Shown piece after piece: positions 13,178 to 20,389 of a stretch of 25,274 nt of DNA. The stretch is from CAZKJL01 sp964611095. Lineage in GTDB: Bacteria > Patescibacteriota > Gracilibacteria > Peribacterales > Peribacteraceae. Each line of letters starts with the position of its first letter. The stretch's first letter is position 1. The translations under genes were made by a program, and so were the position numbers. The notes under the pieces were generated by a model, which ran no database searches, was not told where the DNA came from, and was given only the letters and a program-made list of their open reading frames with translations. The DNA lies in contig CAZSWJ010000017.1 in NCBI GenBank assembly GCA_964611095.1, positions 1-25,274 on the forward strand, given 5' to 3'.

Positions 13178-14194
13178 TTAGAAGAACGAAGCCATTTTCA
13201 TCGTCATGTCCGTGACGCGCATGGCGTAGCCCCACTCGTTGTCGTACCAGCTCAGGATCTGAGCTGCGGTGCCGTCCACGACCTTCGTGGACGGTGCGTC
13301 GACGATGGACGAGTGCGGGTCGGTTTGGAAATCGATGGAGACGCACTGGTCGTGCGAGATGGCGAGGATGCCGTTCATTTCTTTCGTCTTGGCGGCGGCC
13401 TCCAGCGCGGCGTGGATCTGTTCCACGGTGGCGTCCTTCTTGAGCTGGAACGCCATGTAGGCGCAGCTCACCGTGGGCACCGGAACGCGGAACGCCATGC
13501 CGTCCATCTTTCCCTTGAGGTGCGGGAAAATCTCGGCGCAGGCTTTCACGGCCCCCGTCTTCGTGGGAATCATGGACATCGTCGCGGCGCGTGCGCGGCG
13601 CAGTTCGCCGCCTTCCTTGGCTTTGTTGTCGAGCAGGTTCTGCGATGCCGTGAACGCGTGCACGGAGCTCACGAGCAGGCTTTCGACGCCAAAGGTCGCA
13701 TCGATCACTTTGATGACGGGTGCCACGCAGTTCGTGGTGCACGACGCGTTGCTGATGATGTGCATGTCCTTCGTCAGTTTCTCGTCGTTCACGCCCATGA
13801 CGAAGGTCGGCGTCTTGTCTTTCATCGGAGCCGTGACGAGGACGCGTTTGGCTCCCGCGGCGAGGTGCGCTTTTACTTCCTCGGACGTATCGAAGTTGCC
13901 CGTGGACTCCACGACCATGTCCACCTTGAGTTCCTTCCACGGACATTTTCCCGGATCGCGTTCCTTGACGACGCGGACGTCTTTGCCGTTCACGAGCATG
14001 TGATCCCCTTTCACCTCCACGCTTCCTTTGAAGTGTCCGTGGAGCGAATCGTACTTCAGCAAGTACGCGCGCATGTCGGCGTCCGACGATGCGTTCACGG
14101 CCACGACCTCCACGTCTTTCGAGTGCTTTTCGATGAATTGCCGGTGCACGTTTCTTCCGATGCGACCGTACCCGTTGATTGCGACTCGAAGCAT
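13178..14194 (-). CDS. gap: Glyceraldehyde-3-phosphate dehydrogenase
   Basis: A 338 aa NAD(P)-dependent enzyme that interconverts glyceraldehyde-3-phosphate and 1,3-bisphosphoglycerate. The N-terminal INGYGRIGR is the dinucleotide-binding turn, and SNASCTTNC holds the catalytic Cys152. The C-terminal WYDNEWGYAMRV is the family's closing signature. Length is typical. A promoter is visible (TTGATT-N17-TAGTGT) with six bases to the ATG. fbp follows after 11 bp. Confidence 0.96.
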   Translation of the reverse strand: MLRVAINGYGRIGRNVHRQFIEKHSKDVEVVAVNASSDADMRAYLLKYDSLHGHFKGSVEVKGDHMLVNGKDVRVVKERDPGKCPWKELKVDMVVESTGNFDTSEEVKAHLAAGAKRVLVTAPMKDKTPTFVMGVNDEKLTKDMHIISNASCTTNCVAPVIKVIDATFGVESLLVSSVHAFTASQNLLDNKAKEGGELRRARAATMSMIPTKTGAVKACAEIFPHLKGKMDGMAFRVPVPTVSCAYMAFQLKKDATVEQIHAALEAAAKTKEMNGILAISHDQCVSIDFQTDPHSSIVDAPSTKVVDGTAAQILSWYDNEWGYAMRVTDMTMKMASFF

Positions 14195-14200
14195 GCGTTC

Positions 14201-14229
14201 ACACTAATGATCTGCGGCAGGAAAATCAA
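14201..14229 (-). promoter_or_regulatory. Promoter of gap-fbp
   Basis: On the minus strand TTGATT (14229-14224), a 17-bp spacer and TAGTGT (14206-14201) precede the ATG at 14194 by six bases. The -35 is identical to that of the 83 aa gene at 1370. The -10 is weak (three of six), so confidence depends on the shared architecture. Confidence 0.45.
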
Positions 14230-14262
14230 CTCGGCTGCAGCGGCAAGCCAAAAAGTCGCCCT

Positions 14263-15345
14263 TTACGGATTCATGCTCAGGAGCACGCCCATGAATGCGG
14301 CGAAGACGCCGATGATCCACAGACGCATCGTCACTTTGCTCTCGCCCCAGCCGAGCGCTTCCAGGTGATGATGGAACGGCGCGGACTTGAAGACTTTGCG
14401 CTTGAAGTACTTTTTACTCGTGAGCTGGATGATGACCGAGAGCATTTCAATGACGAACACGAAGCCGATGAGCGGCAGGATCAATACCTGGTTGATCATG
14501 AACGCCATGACGGCAAGCGTGCCGCCGAGCGCCAGTGACCCCGTGTCGCCCATGAAGAAAATGGCGGGCGGAATGTTGTGCCACAAAAATGCGGCGAGTG
14601 CGCCGACGACGACGCCGCAGAACGCGGCGAGTACGAAGAGTCCCGAGATGTAGGCGACGATGCCGAACGCGGTGAACGAAATCATGAGGAGTCCGCCCGC
14701 GAGCCCGTCGAGGCCGTCCGTGACGTTCACGGCGTTGGCCGTGCCCAGCACGACGAAGATGAAGAACGGAATGTAGAGCCAGCCGAGCTGCAGCTCACCG
14801 TTTGCAAGGCCCATATCCGTTCCGAACGGAATGGCGATGGATTGGTAATTCAGACGGAAGTAGAACCATGCGGCCGCAAGCGAGCTCATCAGAATGAGCA
14901 AGAAGAGCTTGGGCTTGGTGTCCAGACCCTTGTTCTTCCCCAGACCGCGGATGTTCCAGTAGTCGTCCACGGCGCCGAGAATGCCGAGCGACACGAGCAT
15001 CGCAAGCGGGATGTACACCTGGCCGCGTTGCAGGAGCGAGTGATCCACCGTTCCGACGTACGAGAAGATGCGCGAGAACAGCACGGTGAGCAGAATGGAT
15101 CCCCAGATCAAAATGCCGCCCATCGTCGGCGTGCCGGCCTTGGCTTGGTGATACGTGAGGAACACGCTCGCCGATCCCCCGTCCACGGCCTCCACGCGGA
15201 GTTTTTTACCCAACTTGTAGTGGTGCAGGAATTGGACGAACGGTTTTGTCAGAATCAGTGCGACGACGAACGCCAGGAGTGAGTACGACAAAATCTCGAC
15301 CAGCGAAATTTCCGGGCGAACGAGAACGAGAGGCAGCGCAGGCAT
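14263..15345 (-). CDS. mraY: Phospho-N-acetylmuramoyl-pentapeptide transferase
   Basis: A 360 aa integral membrane enzyme that moves phospho-MurNAc-pentapeptide from UDP to undecaprenyl phosphate, making lipid I of peptidoglycan. GTPTMGGI (71-78), GAVDDYWNIRG with the catalytic Asp pair 127-128, NVTDGLDGLAGG and the C-terminal HHHLEALGWGE motif are all present, with about ten membrane helices between. Length equals the usual 360 aa. It is not within a division/cell-wall cluster here but sits between dnaB and gap. A TAGAAT box lies seven bases before the ATG. Its presence shows the organism makes its own peptidoglycan. Confidence 0.96.
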   Translation of the reverse strand: MPALPLVLVRPEISLVEILSYSLLAFVVALILTKPFVQFLHHYKLGKKLRVEAVDGGSASVFLTYHQAKAGTPTMGGILIWGSILLTVLFSRIFSYVGTVDHSLLQRGQVYIPLAMLVSLGILGAVDDYWNIRGLGKNKGLDTKPKLFLLILMSSLAAAWFYFRLNYQSIAIPFGTDMGLANGELQLGWLYIPFFIFVVLGTANAVNVTDGLDGLAGGLLMISFTAFGIVAYISGLFVLAAFCGVVVGALAAFLWHNIPPAIFFMGDTGSLALGGTLAVMAFMINQVLILPLIGFVFVIEMLSVIIQLTSKKYFKRKVFKSAPFHHHLEALGWGESKVTMRLWIIGVFAAFMGVLLSMNP

Positions 15346-15352
15346 GTACGTG

Positions 15353-15358
15353 ATTCTA
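15353..15358 (-). promoter_or_regulatory. -10 box of mraY
   Basis: The minus strand reads TAGAAT (five of six to consensus), seven bases, then the ATG at 15345. TCGACA lies 15 bp upstream as a possible, tightly spaced -35. The whole promoter fits within the 47-bp gap after dnaB. Confidence 0.4.
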
Positions 15359-15392
15359 CCTACTTTGTCGCGTTGTCGACACTAAGTTTTGT

Positions 15393-16829
15393 TTACTCAT
15401 CGTCCTGCATTGCGTGAGGGCGAGGCATGCCGCCGCGGACTTGGCCGATGAGCTTGGCGCCCGCCCGCTGTGCGGCCGACTTGGCGTCGTGCGCTTTGTC
15501 CATGTCGTAGAAGCGCATCTGCTCGCGCTTGAACATCAGTTCCACGCGTCCCGTGGGACCGTTGCGGTGCTTGCGGATGTAGATGTCCGTGATGCCGGGA
15601 CGATCGGAATCTTCTTCGTAGTAGTCTTCGCGGTACATCATGAGCACGACGTCGGCGTCTTGTTCGATGGATCCCGATTCGCGGAGGTCGGAGAGCTGCG
15701 GGATGTTTCCCGGGCGGCTTTCCACGGCGCGAGAGAGCTGCGAGAGCGCCACGATGGGGATCTTCAGTTCGCGACCGAGCATCTTGAGCGAGCGCGAGAT
15801 TTCCGAAATTTCCTGCACGCGGTTTCCGGCGAAACTTTGGTTGCCCGTGCTCATGAGCTGCATGAAGTCGATGATGATCATGTCGAGGCCGTTCTCCATC
15901 TGCAGACGGCGGGCTTTGGCGCGCAGTTCCGGAATGGACGATCCCATGGAGTCGTCGATGAAGATGTTGGCCTTGTTGAGGTCGTCCATGATGGGTCCCA
16001 TGTTCTGGAAATCGCGGTCCTCCAGCTTTCCTTTCTGGAGCTTCCACGAGTCCACGCCGAGCATGGAGGCGAACAAGCGGTCCACCAACTGCTCTTTGCT
16101 CATTTCCAGCGAGAAGATGCCGACCGTCTTGCCGAACTTGATGGCGGCGTTCTGCGCCACGTTGAGTGCGAGCGATGTTTTACCCATGCTGGGACGAGCG
16201 GCGATGATGATGAGGTCACTCGGCTGGAATCCGGAGAGTTTTGTGTCGAGAGCGGTGAAGCCGGTCGGCACACCCTTGATGGCATCCGAGTCTTTGCTCT
16301 CGTGCATTTCTGCGAACTTTTCGTAGCGGGCGCTGAGGATATCGCGGATGTGGACGAACTTCTCCTTGAGGAACGTCGCCGAGATGCCGAAGACGGTTTT
16401 CTCCACCATTTCCAAGAGTTCCGGGATATCGCGGTCCACCTCGTACCCGAGAGCTTTGATGCGCTCACCGGACTGGATGATGCGGCGGTGAATGGCCTTG
16501 GTTTTGACGATCTGTGCGTACTTGAAGATGTGCGCGGCCGTCGGCACTTTGGCCGCAAGTTCGGCGAGGTACGCGCTGCCGCCGATGTCTTGGATCTTCT
16601 TGGCGTCGCTGAGCTTGTTCGTCACGGTCACGATGTCCACGGGCTGGTGCGACTGGTACAGCGTGTGGATGGCGGCGTAGATGAGGCGGAATGCGGGTTC
16701 GTAGAAGTCCTCGGGAGCAAGTAAATCCGAGACCTTCACGATGGCTTCCGGGTCCATGAGCAGCGCACCGAGCACGGTTTGCTCTGCTTCCAGGCTGTGT
16801 GGCTGTGTTTCGAGGAATGCTTGGGCCAT
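15393..16829 (-). CDS. dnaB: Replicative DNA helicase
   Basis: A 478 aa hexameric helicase that unwinds DNA at the replication fork. The N-terminal collar domain covers about residues 5-110 (PHSLEAEQTVLGALLMDPE). The RecA-like motor has Walker A ARPSMGKT at 211-218, Walker B MIIIDFMQLM, SQLSRAVESRPG (motif H3) and SDLRESGSIEQDADVV with the arginine finger region. The start is the ATG at 16829; an ATG 26 codons upstream adds residues unlike the family and lies in the gap after recA. No intein is seen. No Shine-Dalgarno site; the leader right before the ATG is CGTCCTCCC. Confidence 0.95.
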   Translation of the reverse strand: MAQAFLETQPHSLEAEQTVLGALLMDPEAIVKVSDLLAPEDFYEPAFRLIYAAIHTLYQSHQPVDIVTVTNKLSDAKKIQDIGGSAYLAELAAKVPTAAHIFKYAQIVKTKAIHRRIIQSGERIKALGYEVDRDIPELLEMVEKTVFGISATFLKEKFVHIRDILSARYEKFAEMHESKDSDAIKGVPTGFTALDTKLSGFQPSDLIIIAARPSMGKTSLALNVAQNAAIKFGKTVGIFSLEMSKEQLVDRLFASMLGVDSWKLQKGKLEDRDFQNMGPIMDDLNKANIFIDDSMGSSIPELRAKARRLQMENGLDMIIIDFMQLMSTGNQSFAGNRVQEISEISRSLKMLGRELKIPIVALSQLSRAVESRPGNIPQLSDLRESGSIEQDADVVLMMYREDYYEEDSDRPGITDIYIRKHRNGPTGRVELMFKREQMRFYDMDKAHDAKSAAQRAGAKLIGQVRGGMPRPHAMQDDE

Positions 16830-16838
16830 GGGAGGACG

Positions 16839-16844
16839 AGTGTA
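16839..16844 (-). promoter_or_regulatory. Possible -10 of dnaB
   Basis: The minus strand reads TACACT, nine bases, then the ATG at 16829. The hexamer equals the -10 proposed for the 83 aa gene. No good -35 is seen, so this is tentative. Confidence 0.25.
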
Positions 16845-16896
16845 GCGGATATTTCCGTCCCGTTGGAAGCAATGAAGCTTGCCACCGAAGGAAACC

Positions 16897-16933
16897 GAAA
16901 GAACCAAGGATCGGAGCTTCCTTGGTTCCTTTC
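16897..16933 (-). terminator. Strong hairpin after recA
   Basis: GAAAGAACCAAGGA (16897-16910) pairs with TCCTTGGTTCCTTTC (16919-16933): 14 pairs with one bulged base and an 8-base loop, 14 bases after the recA stop. The minus strand lacks a clear T-run afterwards, so it may be a factor-dependent terminator or 3'-end stabiliser. It separates recA from dnaB. Confidence 0.5.
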
Positions 16934-16947
16934 AATTTCTTGGTGTC

Positions 16948-18033
16948 CTAGACGTTCAGTTTACCGAACGCTTCGCGGATCTCCTTATCGAGCTTGTCGG
17001 CAAGTTTGGGGTTTGCTTTGAGGTACGTCCTGGCCTGCTCGCGTCCCTGGCCGATGGTTTCCTCGCCGACGCGGAAGTACGCGCCCGACTTTTCGATGAT
17101 GCCGTACTTCACGCCGAGGTCGAGAATGTCGCCCTCGCGGGAGATGCCCTGGGCGTAGAGAATGTCGAATTCGGCCTGGCGGAACGGCGGAGCGATCTTG
17201 TTCTTCACCACTTTCACGCGCGTGCGATTGCCCACGATCGCCTGCTCGTCGGCGCCCTTTTCCGTGATTTTGTCGATGCGGCGGACGTCGAGGCGGAGCG
17301 ACGCGTAGAACTTGAGCGCATTGCCGCCCGTCGTGGTCTCGGGGTTGCCGAACATCACGCCGATCTTCATGCGCATCTGGTTGATGAAGACGACGGAACA
17401 GTTCGTCTTGCTGACGATGGAGGTGAGTTTGCGCAGAGCCTGGCTCATGAGACGAGCCTGGAGGCCCATGTGGCTGTCGCCCATCATGCCTTCGATTTCG
17501 GCTCGGGGCGTGAGTGCCGCGACGGAGTCGATGACGATGATGTCGATGCCGCCGGAACGGACGAGCGTTTCGGTGATCTCGAGGGCCTGCTCGCCGTCAT
17601 CGGGCTGCGAGACCAAGAGACTGTCGATGTTGACGCCGATTTTCTTGGCGTACTGAATGTCGAGCGCGTGCTCGGCATCGATGAATGCGGCTCGGCCGCC
17701 GCGCTTCTGAACCTGCGAGATGGCGTGGAGCGCGAGCGTCGTTTTGCCCGAGGACTCGGGTCCGAAGATTTCGATGATGCGACTTTTGGGGATGCCGCCG
17801 CCGAGAGCGAGATCGAGGCTGAGGGAACCGCTGGGGTAGACCTCAACGTTCTGCATCATGCTGCCGTTGCCCATCTGCATGATGGAACCTGCGCCATACT
17901 GCTTCTCGATATCGGCGATGGCCGCCTTCAGAGAATCCGCTTTGGCCGATGTCAGCGTGTCTTTGACGGTCTTGGCATCGCTTTTGGGAGCCGTTTTTGC
18001 GACCGTCGGGTCTTGTGTCGTCTGTTTCGTCAT
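16948..18033 (-). CDS. recA: Recombinase RecA
   Basis: A 361 aa protein that forms filaments on single-stranded DNA, performs strand exchange and promotes LexA self-cleavage. Walker A GPESSGKTTL at 91-100, the Asp/Glu Walker B region IIVIDSVAAL, FINQMRMKIGVMFGNPETTTGGNALKFYAS covering loop L2, and VKVVKNKIAPPF are all canonical. I start at the ATG at 18033; the frame is open 52 codons further but that part holds the leader. The N-terminus has a roughly 30-residue Lys/Thr-rich extension. The leader just before the ATG is pyrimidine-rich and contains CCTCCT, the reverse of a Shine-Dalgarno site. An SOS-like palindrome lies about 110 bp upstream. Confidence 0.97.
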   Translation of the reverse strand: MTKQTTQDPTVAKTAPKSDAKTVKDTLTSAKADSLKAAIADIEKQYGAGSIMQMGNGSMMQNVEVYPSGSLSLDLALGGGIPKSRIIEIFGPESSGKTTLALHAISQVQKRGGRAAFIDAEHALDIQYAKKIGVNIDSLLVSQPDDGEQALEITETLVRSGGIDIIVIDSVAALTPRAEIEGMMGDSHMGLQARLMSQALRKLTSIVSKTNCSVVFINQMRMKIGVMFGNPETTTGGNALKFYASLRLDVRRIDKITEKGADEQAIVGNRTRVKVVKNKIAPPFRQAEFDILYAQGISREGDILDLGVKYGIIEKSGAYFRVGEETIGQGREQARTYLKANPKLADKLDKEIREAFGKLNV

Positions 18034-18141
18034 GTGAAGAGGAGGAAAAATGAGTAAGGTGTATGAACGTTCACCCGCACTATTATCCTGTGGCTCCGTT
18101 CGGTCAAACAGTTTTACTTGAAAGGATCCAAATGTGTAGTG

Positions 18142-18157
18142 GTGTACAACAGTACAC
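18142..18157 (-). promoter_or_regulatory. SOS-box-like palindrome upstream of recA
   Basis: GTGTAC-AACA-GTACAC, flanked by G and C to give GGTGTAC-N4-GTACACC, is a perfect inverted repeat. It matches the palindrome over the -10 of the 83 aa gene at 1383-1398. It lies between the end of the preceding gene and recA. Downstream, TTGACC (18107-18102) and GATAAT (18087-18082) could form a promoter but only 14 bp apart, so the exact promoter is unclear. recA is the classic SOS gene, which is why I call this an SOS box. Confidence 0.6.
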
Positions 18158-18170
18158 CCTGTTTCTGCGC

Positions 18171-19019
18171 TTACTTCCGCGCTTTGCACTGTCCGATGCG
18201 GTTCACCGGATCATTGATGTCGCAGTAAAAACCGGCGGGACACAGAATGCCGGCGGTGCCTCCGCATACGGTGCCGCCCATCGTTCCTCCGGTCTGTGTC
18301 GTCGGGAGTTTCTTGTCGACGAGGAACGTGATGTCCGAGAGCATGCGATCGAATTGGGCGCGGAGCACCTGCGCTTCTTCCGGGCGCGTCACTTGCTCCT
18401 GGCCGCTCGGGCTGAACTGCAGGCTGATGATGGACGACTTCTCCAGGATGAACACTTCGGTGTCCTCCGCTTCGCCGTCCACGCGCGTCGTGCGCCTGTT
18501 GCTGATGTACATCGACGTACCGGGGGGCAGTGTGGATCCGCTCACCAACTTGATGGTGAGAAGCGGCGTCGTCTCGCCGAGGAGCATGAACGTGGCGGTG
18601 CTTCCCTGAATGGACGGGGTCCAGGCTTTGGGTGCGTTCAGGTGAATGCCGATGGCCGGAATGTCCCAGCGCTTGAGGTCGTCATCGCCGCGCGAGCGCT
18701 TCACGCTCGTCGCCTCCAGCACGTGGAGCTCGTTTTGGACCGTGTTCTTTGCCAAGTTGCCCTCCACCGTCACGGTTTGCCCCTCGAATTCCTGCAGGTT
18801 CTGGGTGCGACTTTCCACGTAGAATGCCCGCTCCCCGTCCACGACGAGCACGTGCGTGCCGCGGCGGACCAGGGAAACATCGGCGCCGATGAGCGTGCCC
18901 GTGGCGGTCGTGGGACCGAGGGGACGGCTGCTGACGGGTTTCTGCGTCCATGAACCGAATTGCACGATGACGAACACCGCGATGGTGAGACCGATTGCCG
19001 AGAGGAAGAGTCGTCGCAT
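18171..19019 (-). CDS. Membrane-anchored extracytoplasmic protein with C-terminal Cys motif
   Basis: A 282 aa protein of unknown function. The basic start MRRLFLSAIG leads into one membrane helix (about residues 3-23). A mostly beta extracytoplasmic part follows, including a segment with GTHVLVVDGERAFYVES and TVTVEGNLAKN, which looks OB-like. The C-terminus carries four cysteines in the order CGG, CPAG, YCD, QCK, a compact module probably held by two disulfides. I chose the ATG at 19019: a TATACT box lies nine bases upstream, and it overlaps the other ATG (19037), which would add six residues. The gene ends 14 bp before the recA SOS-like box. An upstream terminator isolates it from the regulator gene. 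Confidence 0.7.
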   Translation of the reverse strand: MRRLFLSAIGLTIAVFVIVQFGSWTQKPVSSRPLGPTTATGTLIGADVSLVRRGTHVLVVDGERAFYVESRTQNLQEFEGQTVTVEGNLAKNTVQNELHVLEATSVKRSRGDDDLKRWDIPAIGIHLNAPKAWTPSIQGSTATFMLLGETTPLLTIKLVSGSTLPPGTSMYISNRRTTRVDGEAEDTEVFILEKSSIISLQFSPSGQEQVTRPEEAQVLRAQFDRMLSDITFLVDKKLPTTQTGGTMGGTVCGGTAGILCPAGFYCDINDPVNRIGQCKARK

Positions 19020-19028
19020 GAGACTCGC

Positions 19029-19034
19029 AGTATA
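19029..19034 (-). promoter_or_regulatory. -10 box of the Cys-motif protein gene
   Basis: The minus strand reads TATACT, nine bases, then the ATG at 19019. It supports that start over the ATG at 19037, which lies upstream of the box. No convincing -35; the region upstream is the T-run of the neighbouring terminator. Confidence 0.4.
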
Positions 19035-19051
19035 CATCGGAAATCACTCAC

Positions 19052-19076
19052 AAAAAAACCGCCCGTGCGGGCGGTT
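19052..19076 (-). terminator. Intrinsic terminator of the sigma-region-4 regulator gene
   Basis: On the minus strand AACCGCCC pairs with GGGCGGTT around a four-base loop (19057-19076 in all), followed by seven T (19058-19052). This is the clearest Rho-independent terminator in the window, 22 bases after the stop of the regulator gene. Confidence 0.9.
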
Positions 19077-19098
19077 CTCGGTCTCTTTCGAAACGCGA

Positions 19099-20205
19099 TT
19101 ATTTCTTTTTGGAGGCGTCGAAGTCGTAGACGGCACGACCCACGCGGACGAAGTACGGCATCTTCTGAAGGTTCAGGGAAATGGTTCCCACCTTCACGGT
19201 GCGCTGCTTGCTGACTTCTTCGATGATCTGTTTCTTGCTGAGGGCTCCCTTCTGCTTGAGGATGTTCTCGATGACGTCGGCGACGGTGCCCGGCTCGTAA
19301 CCCCACTCACGGAGTGCGTAGAGACCGCGACCGACCAGAACGAACTGCGGATAGCGGATGAGCTCGTTGTGAACGGCCTGGACCGTGACGTTCTTGTGAT
19401 CGAAACCGGCCTCCTTGATGGAGTTGGCGATTTCCATGAAGTGCATCGGGCGTCCGACCTTCTTGAGGATGATCTCGACTTTGTCGCGGATGGAACGGGG
19501 GCGAACGAAACGCCACTCGGTCAGTCCCCAACCGTCGGGGATCTCGCGCAAACGCTCGTCGATGCTGAGACAGCTGACGATGAGTTCGGGAGACGGAACG
19601 CGGCCCTGGAAGGCGGGCATTGCCTGGATGGAGCTGATGAGCTCGGCACCCTTCATGCAGGAGTGACGCTTGTTGAGGAACTTCACGGCCATGTCGACGA
19701 TCGTGGAGATGTCGTCCATCGCGAGCGTGGAGAGTCTCCAGAACGGCTTGTAGGTTTGGCTGCGACCCTCGGATGCCATCTCGTTGTCGATGCTGAAGGA
19801 GAGGCGGAGGATGGAACCGTCCACCATCTGACTTCCGGGCAGGCGCTTGAGGACGGAGGAGACGAGTTCGGTGGAAAGCATCAGGCCGCCGTGCGAACGG
19901 AGAATCCCCTTCGCCATTTCGTTCACGTCGTTGAGGCGAGTCGTGCGAACCGTGCGCTTGAGCTTGGAGAGAGCGATGCTCTCGATCTGGCGGATGCGTT
20001 CGCGGGTGACGTTGAAGTGCTTTCCAATCTTCTCCAACGTTTGTTTGCTCTGGCCAGCCAGTGCAAAACGTCGTTTAATCACTTCCGTTTCTTTCTGCGT
20101 CAGCACCAAAAACAAATCGCCAAGCAAGTCTTGGAGATTGAGAGTGAGTTGAGACTTCGCGGCTGCCTGTTGCGACGTAGACGACGAGGAAGTGGAAGGA
20201 GTCAT
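19099..20205 (-). CDS. Sigma-70 region 4 protein with tandem winged-helix/HARE-HTH domains
   Basis: A 368 aa probable transcription factor. After a Ser/Gln-rich N-terminus, residues about 33-86 match sigma-70 region 4, the part that reads -35 boxes (LTQKETEVIKRRFAL, then IGKHFNVTRERIRQIESIAL). There is no region 2, so it is not a complete sigma factor. Four winged-helix-like units follow, at about 97-160, 170-235, 236-297 and 300-360. The third (RPMHFMEIANSIKEAGF to FVLVGRGLYALREWGY) resembles the HARE-HTH domain of RNA polymerase delta (RpoE). A role at RNA polymerase or promoter DNA is likely. The gene has a strong promoter, a 147-base structured leader and an intrinsic terminator, so it is a well-insulated single unit. 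Confidence 0.8.
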   Translation of the reverse strand: MTPSTSSSSTSQQAAAKSQLTLNLQDLLGDLFLVLTQKETEVIKRRFALAGQSKQTLEKIGKHFNVTRERIRQIESIALSKLKRTVRTTRLNDVNEMAKGILRSHGGLMLSTELVSSVLKRLPGSQMVDGSILRLSFSIDNEMASEGRSQTYKPFWRLSTLAMDDISTIVDMAVKFLNKRHSCMKGAELISSIQAMPAFQGRVPSPELIVSCLSIDERLREIPDGWGLTEWRFVRPRSIRDKVEIILKKVGRPMHFMEIANSIKEAGFDHKNVTVQAVHNELIRYPQFVLVGRGLYALREWGYEPGTVADVIENILKQKGALSKKQIIEEVSKQRTVKVGTISLNLQKMPYFVRVGRAVYDFDASKKK

Positions 20206-20352
20206 GGAGCTTGATGGGGATAAAACTATCTTGTTGTACCAGAACGTTGACAGGAAATAAAGTTAAACTTTCTTTCCTACCCTACCGACGTCGGTCGTCG
20301 AGCGAGGTGTCAGCGAGCGGCGGAAAAAGGAGCAAGATAGTTCCCTGTAAAG
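20206..20352 (-). ncRNA. Structured 5' leader (candidate cis-regulatory RNA)
   Basis: The leader between the predicted start (about 20352) and the ATG of the regulator gene is 147 bases long, far longer than others here. AACTATCTTG and CAAGATAGTT (20342-20333 and 20233-20224 on the minus strand) pair to close a domain of 119 bases. Inside are ACCGACGTCGGT (20284-20295, a perfect 12-bp palindrome) and a 13-bp hairpin with one mismatch (20252-20278). A small TCCCT/AGGGA hairpin opens the leader (20342-20355). No known riboswitch is recognised. It could be an autoregulatory leader or an inserted inverted-repeat element. Confidence 0.45.
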
Positions 20353-20358
20353 GGAGCT

Positions 20359-20386
20359 ATAATACAATATTAGAAAACCTTGTCAA
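20359..20386 (-). promoter_or_regulatory. Promoter of the sigma-region-4 regulator gene
   Basis: On the minus strand TTGACA (20386-20381, perfect consensus), a 16-bp spacer and TATTAT (20364-20359). It begins four bases after the ruvX stop and is one of the best promoters in the window. Predicted transcript start is near 20352. Confidence 0.7.
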
Positions 20387-20389
20387 CAG

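Noticed and set aside
13167..13946. Upstream extension of the fbp frame
   Set aside because: It overlaps gap in another frame and has an Arg/His-rich composition; the FBPase N-terminus starts at 13166.
15414..16724. 436-codon open frame antisense to dnaB, and similar long frames antisense to recA, gap, the regulator and the lipoprotein
   Set aside because: Typical shadows of GC-rich codon use. Their translations are rich in Val, His, Asp and Arg without any family motif, and each lies over a certain gene.
18050..18121. 23 aa plus-strand frame with a perfect AGGAGG four bases before its ATG, antisense to the recA leader
   Set aside because: No promoter, no recognisable peptide, and Shine-Dalgarno sites are otherwise unused here. 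The AGGAGG is better read as the complement of a pyrimidine-rich recA leader.
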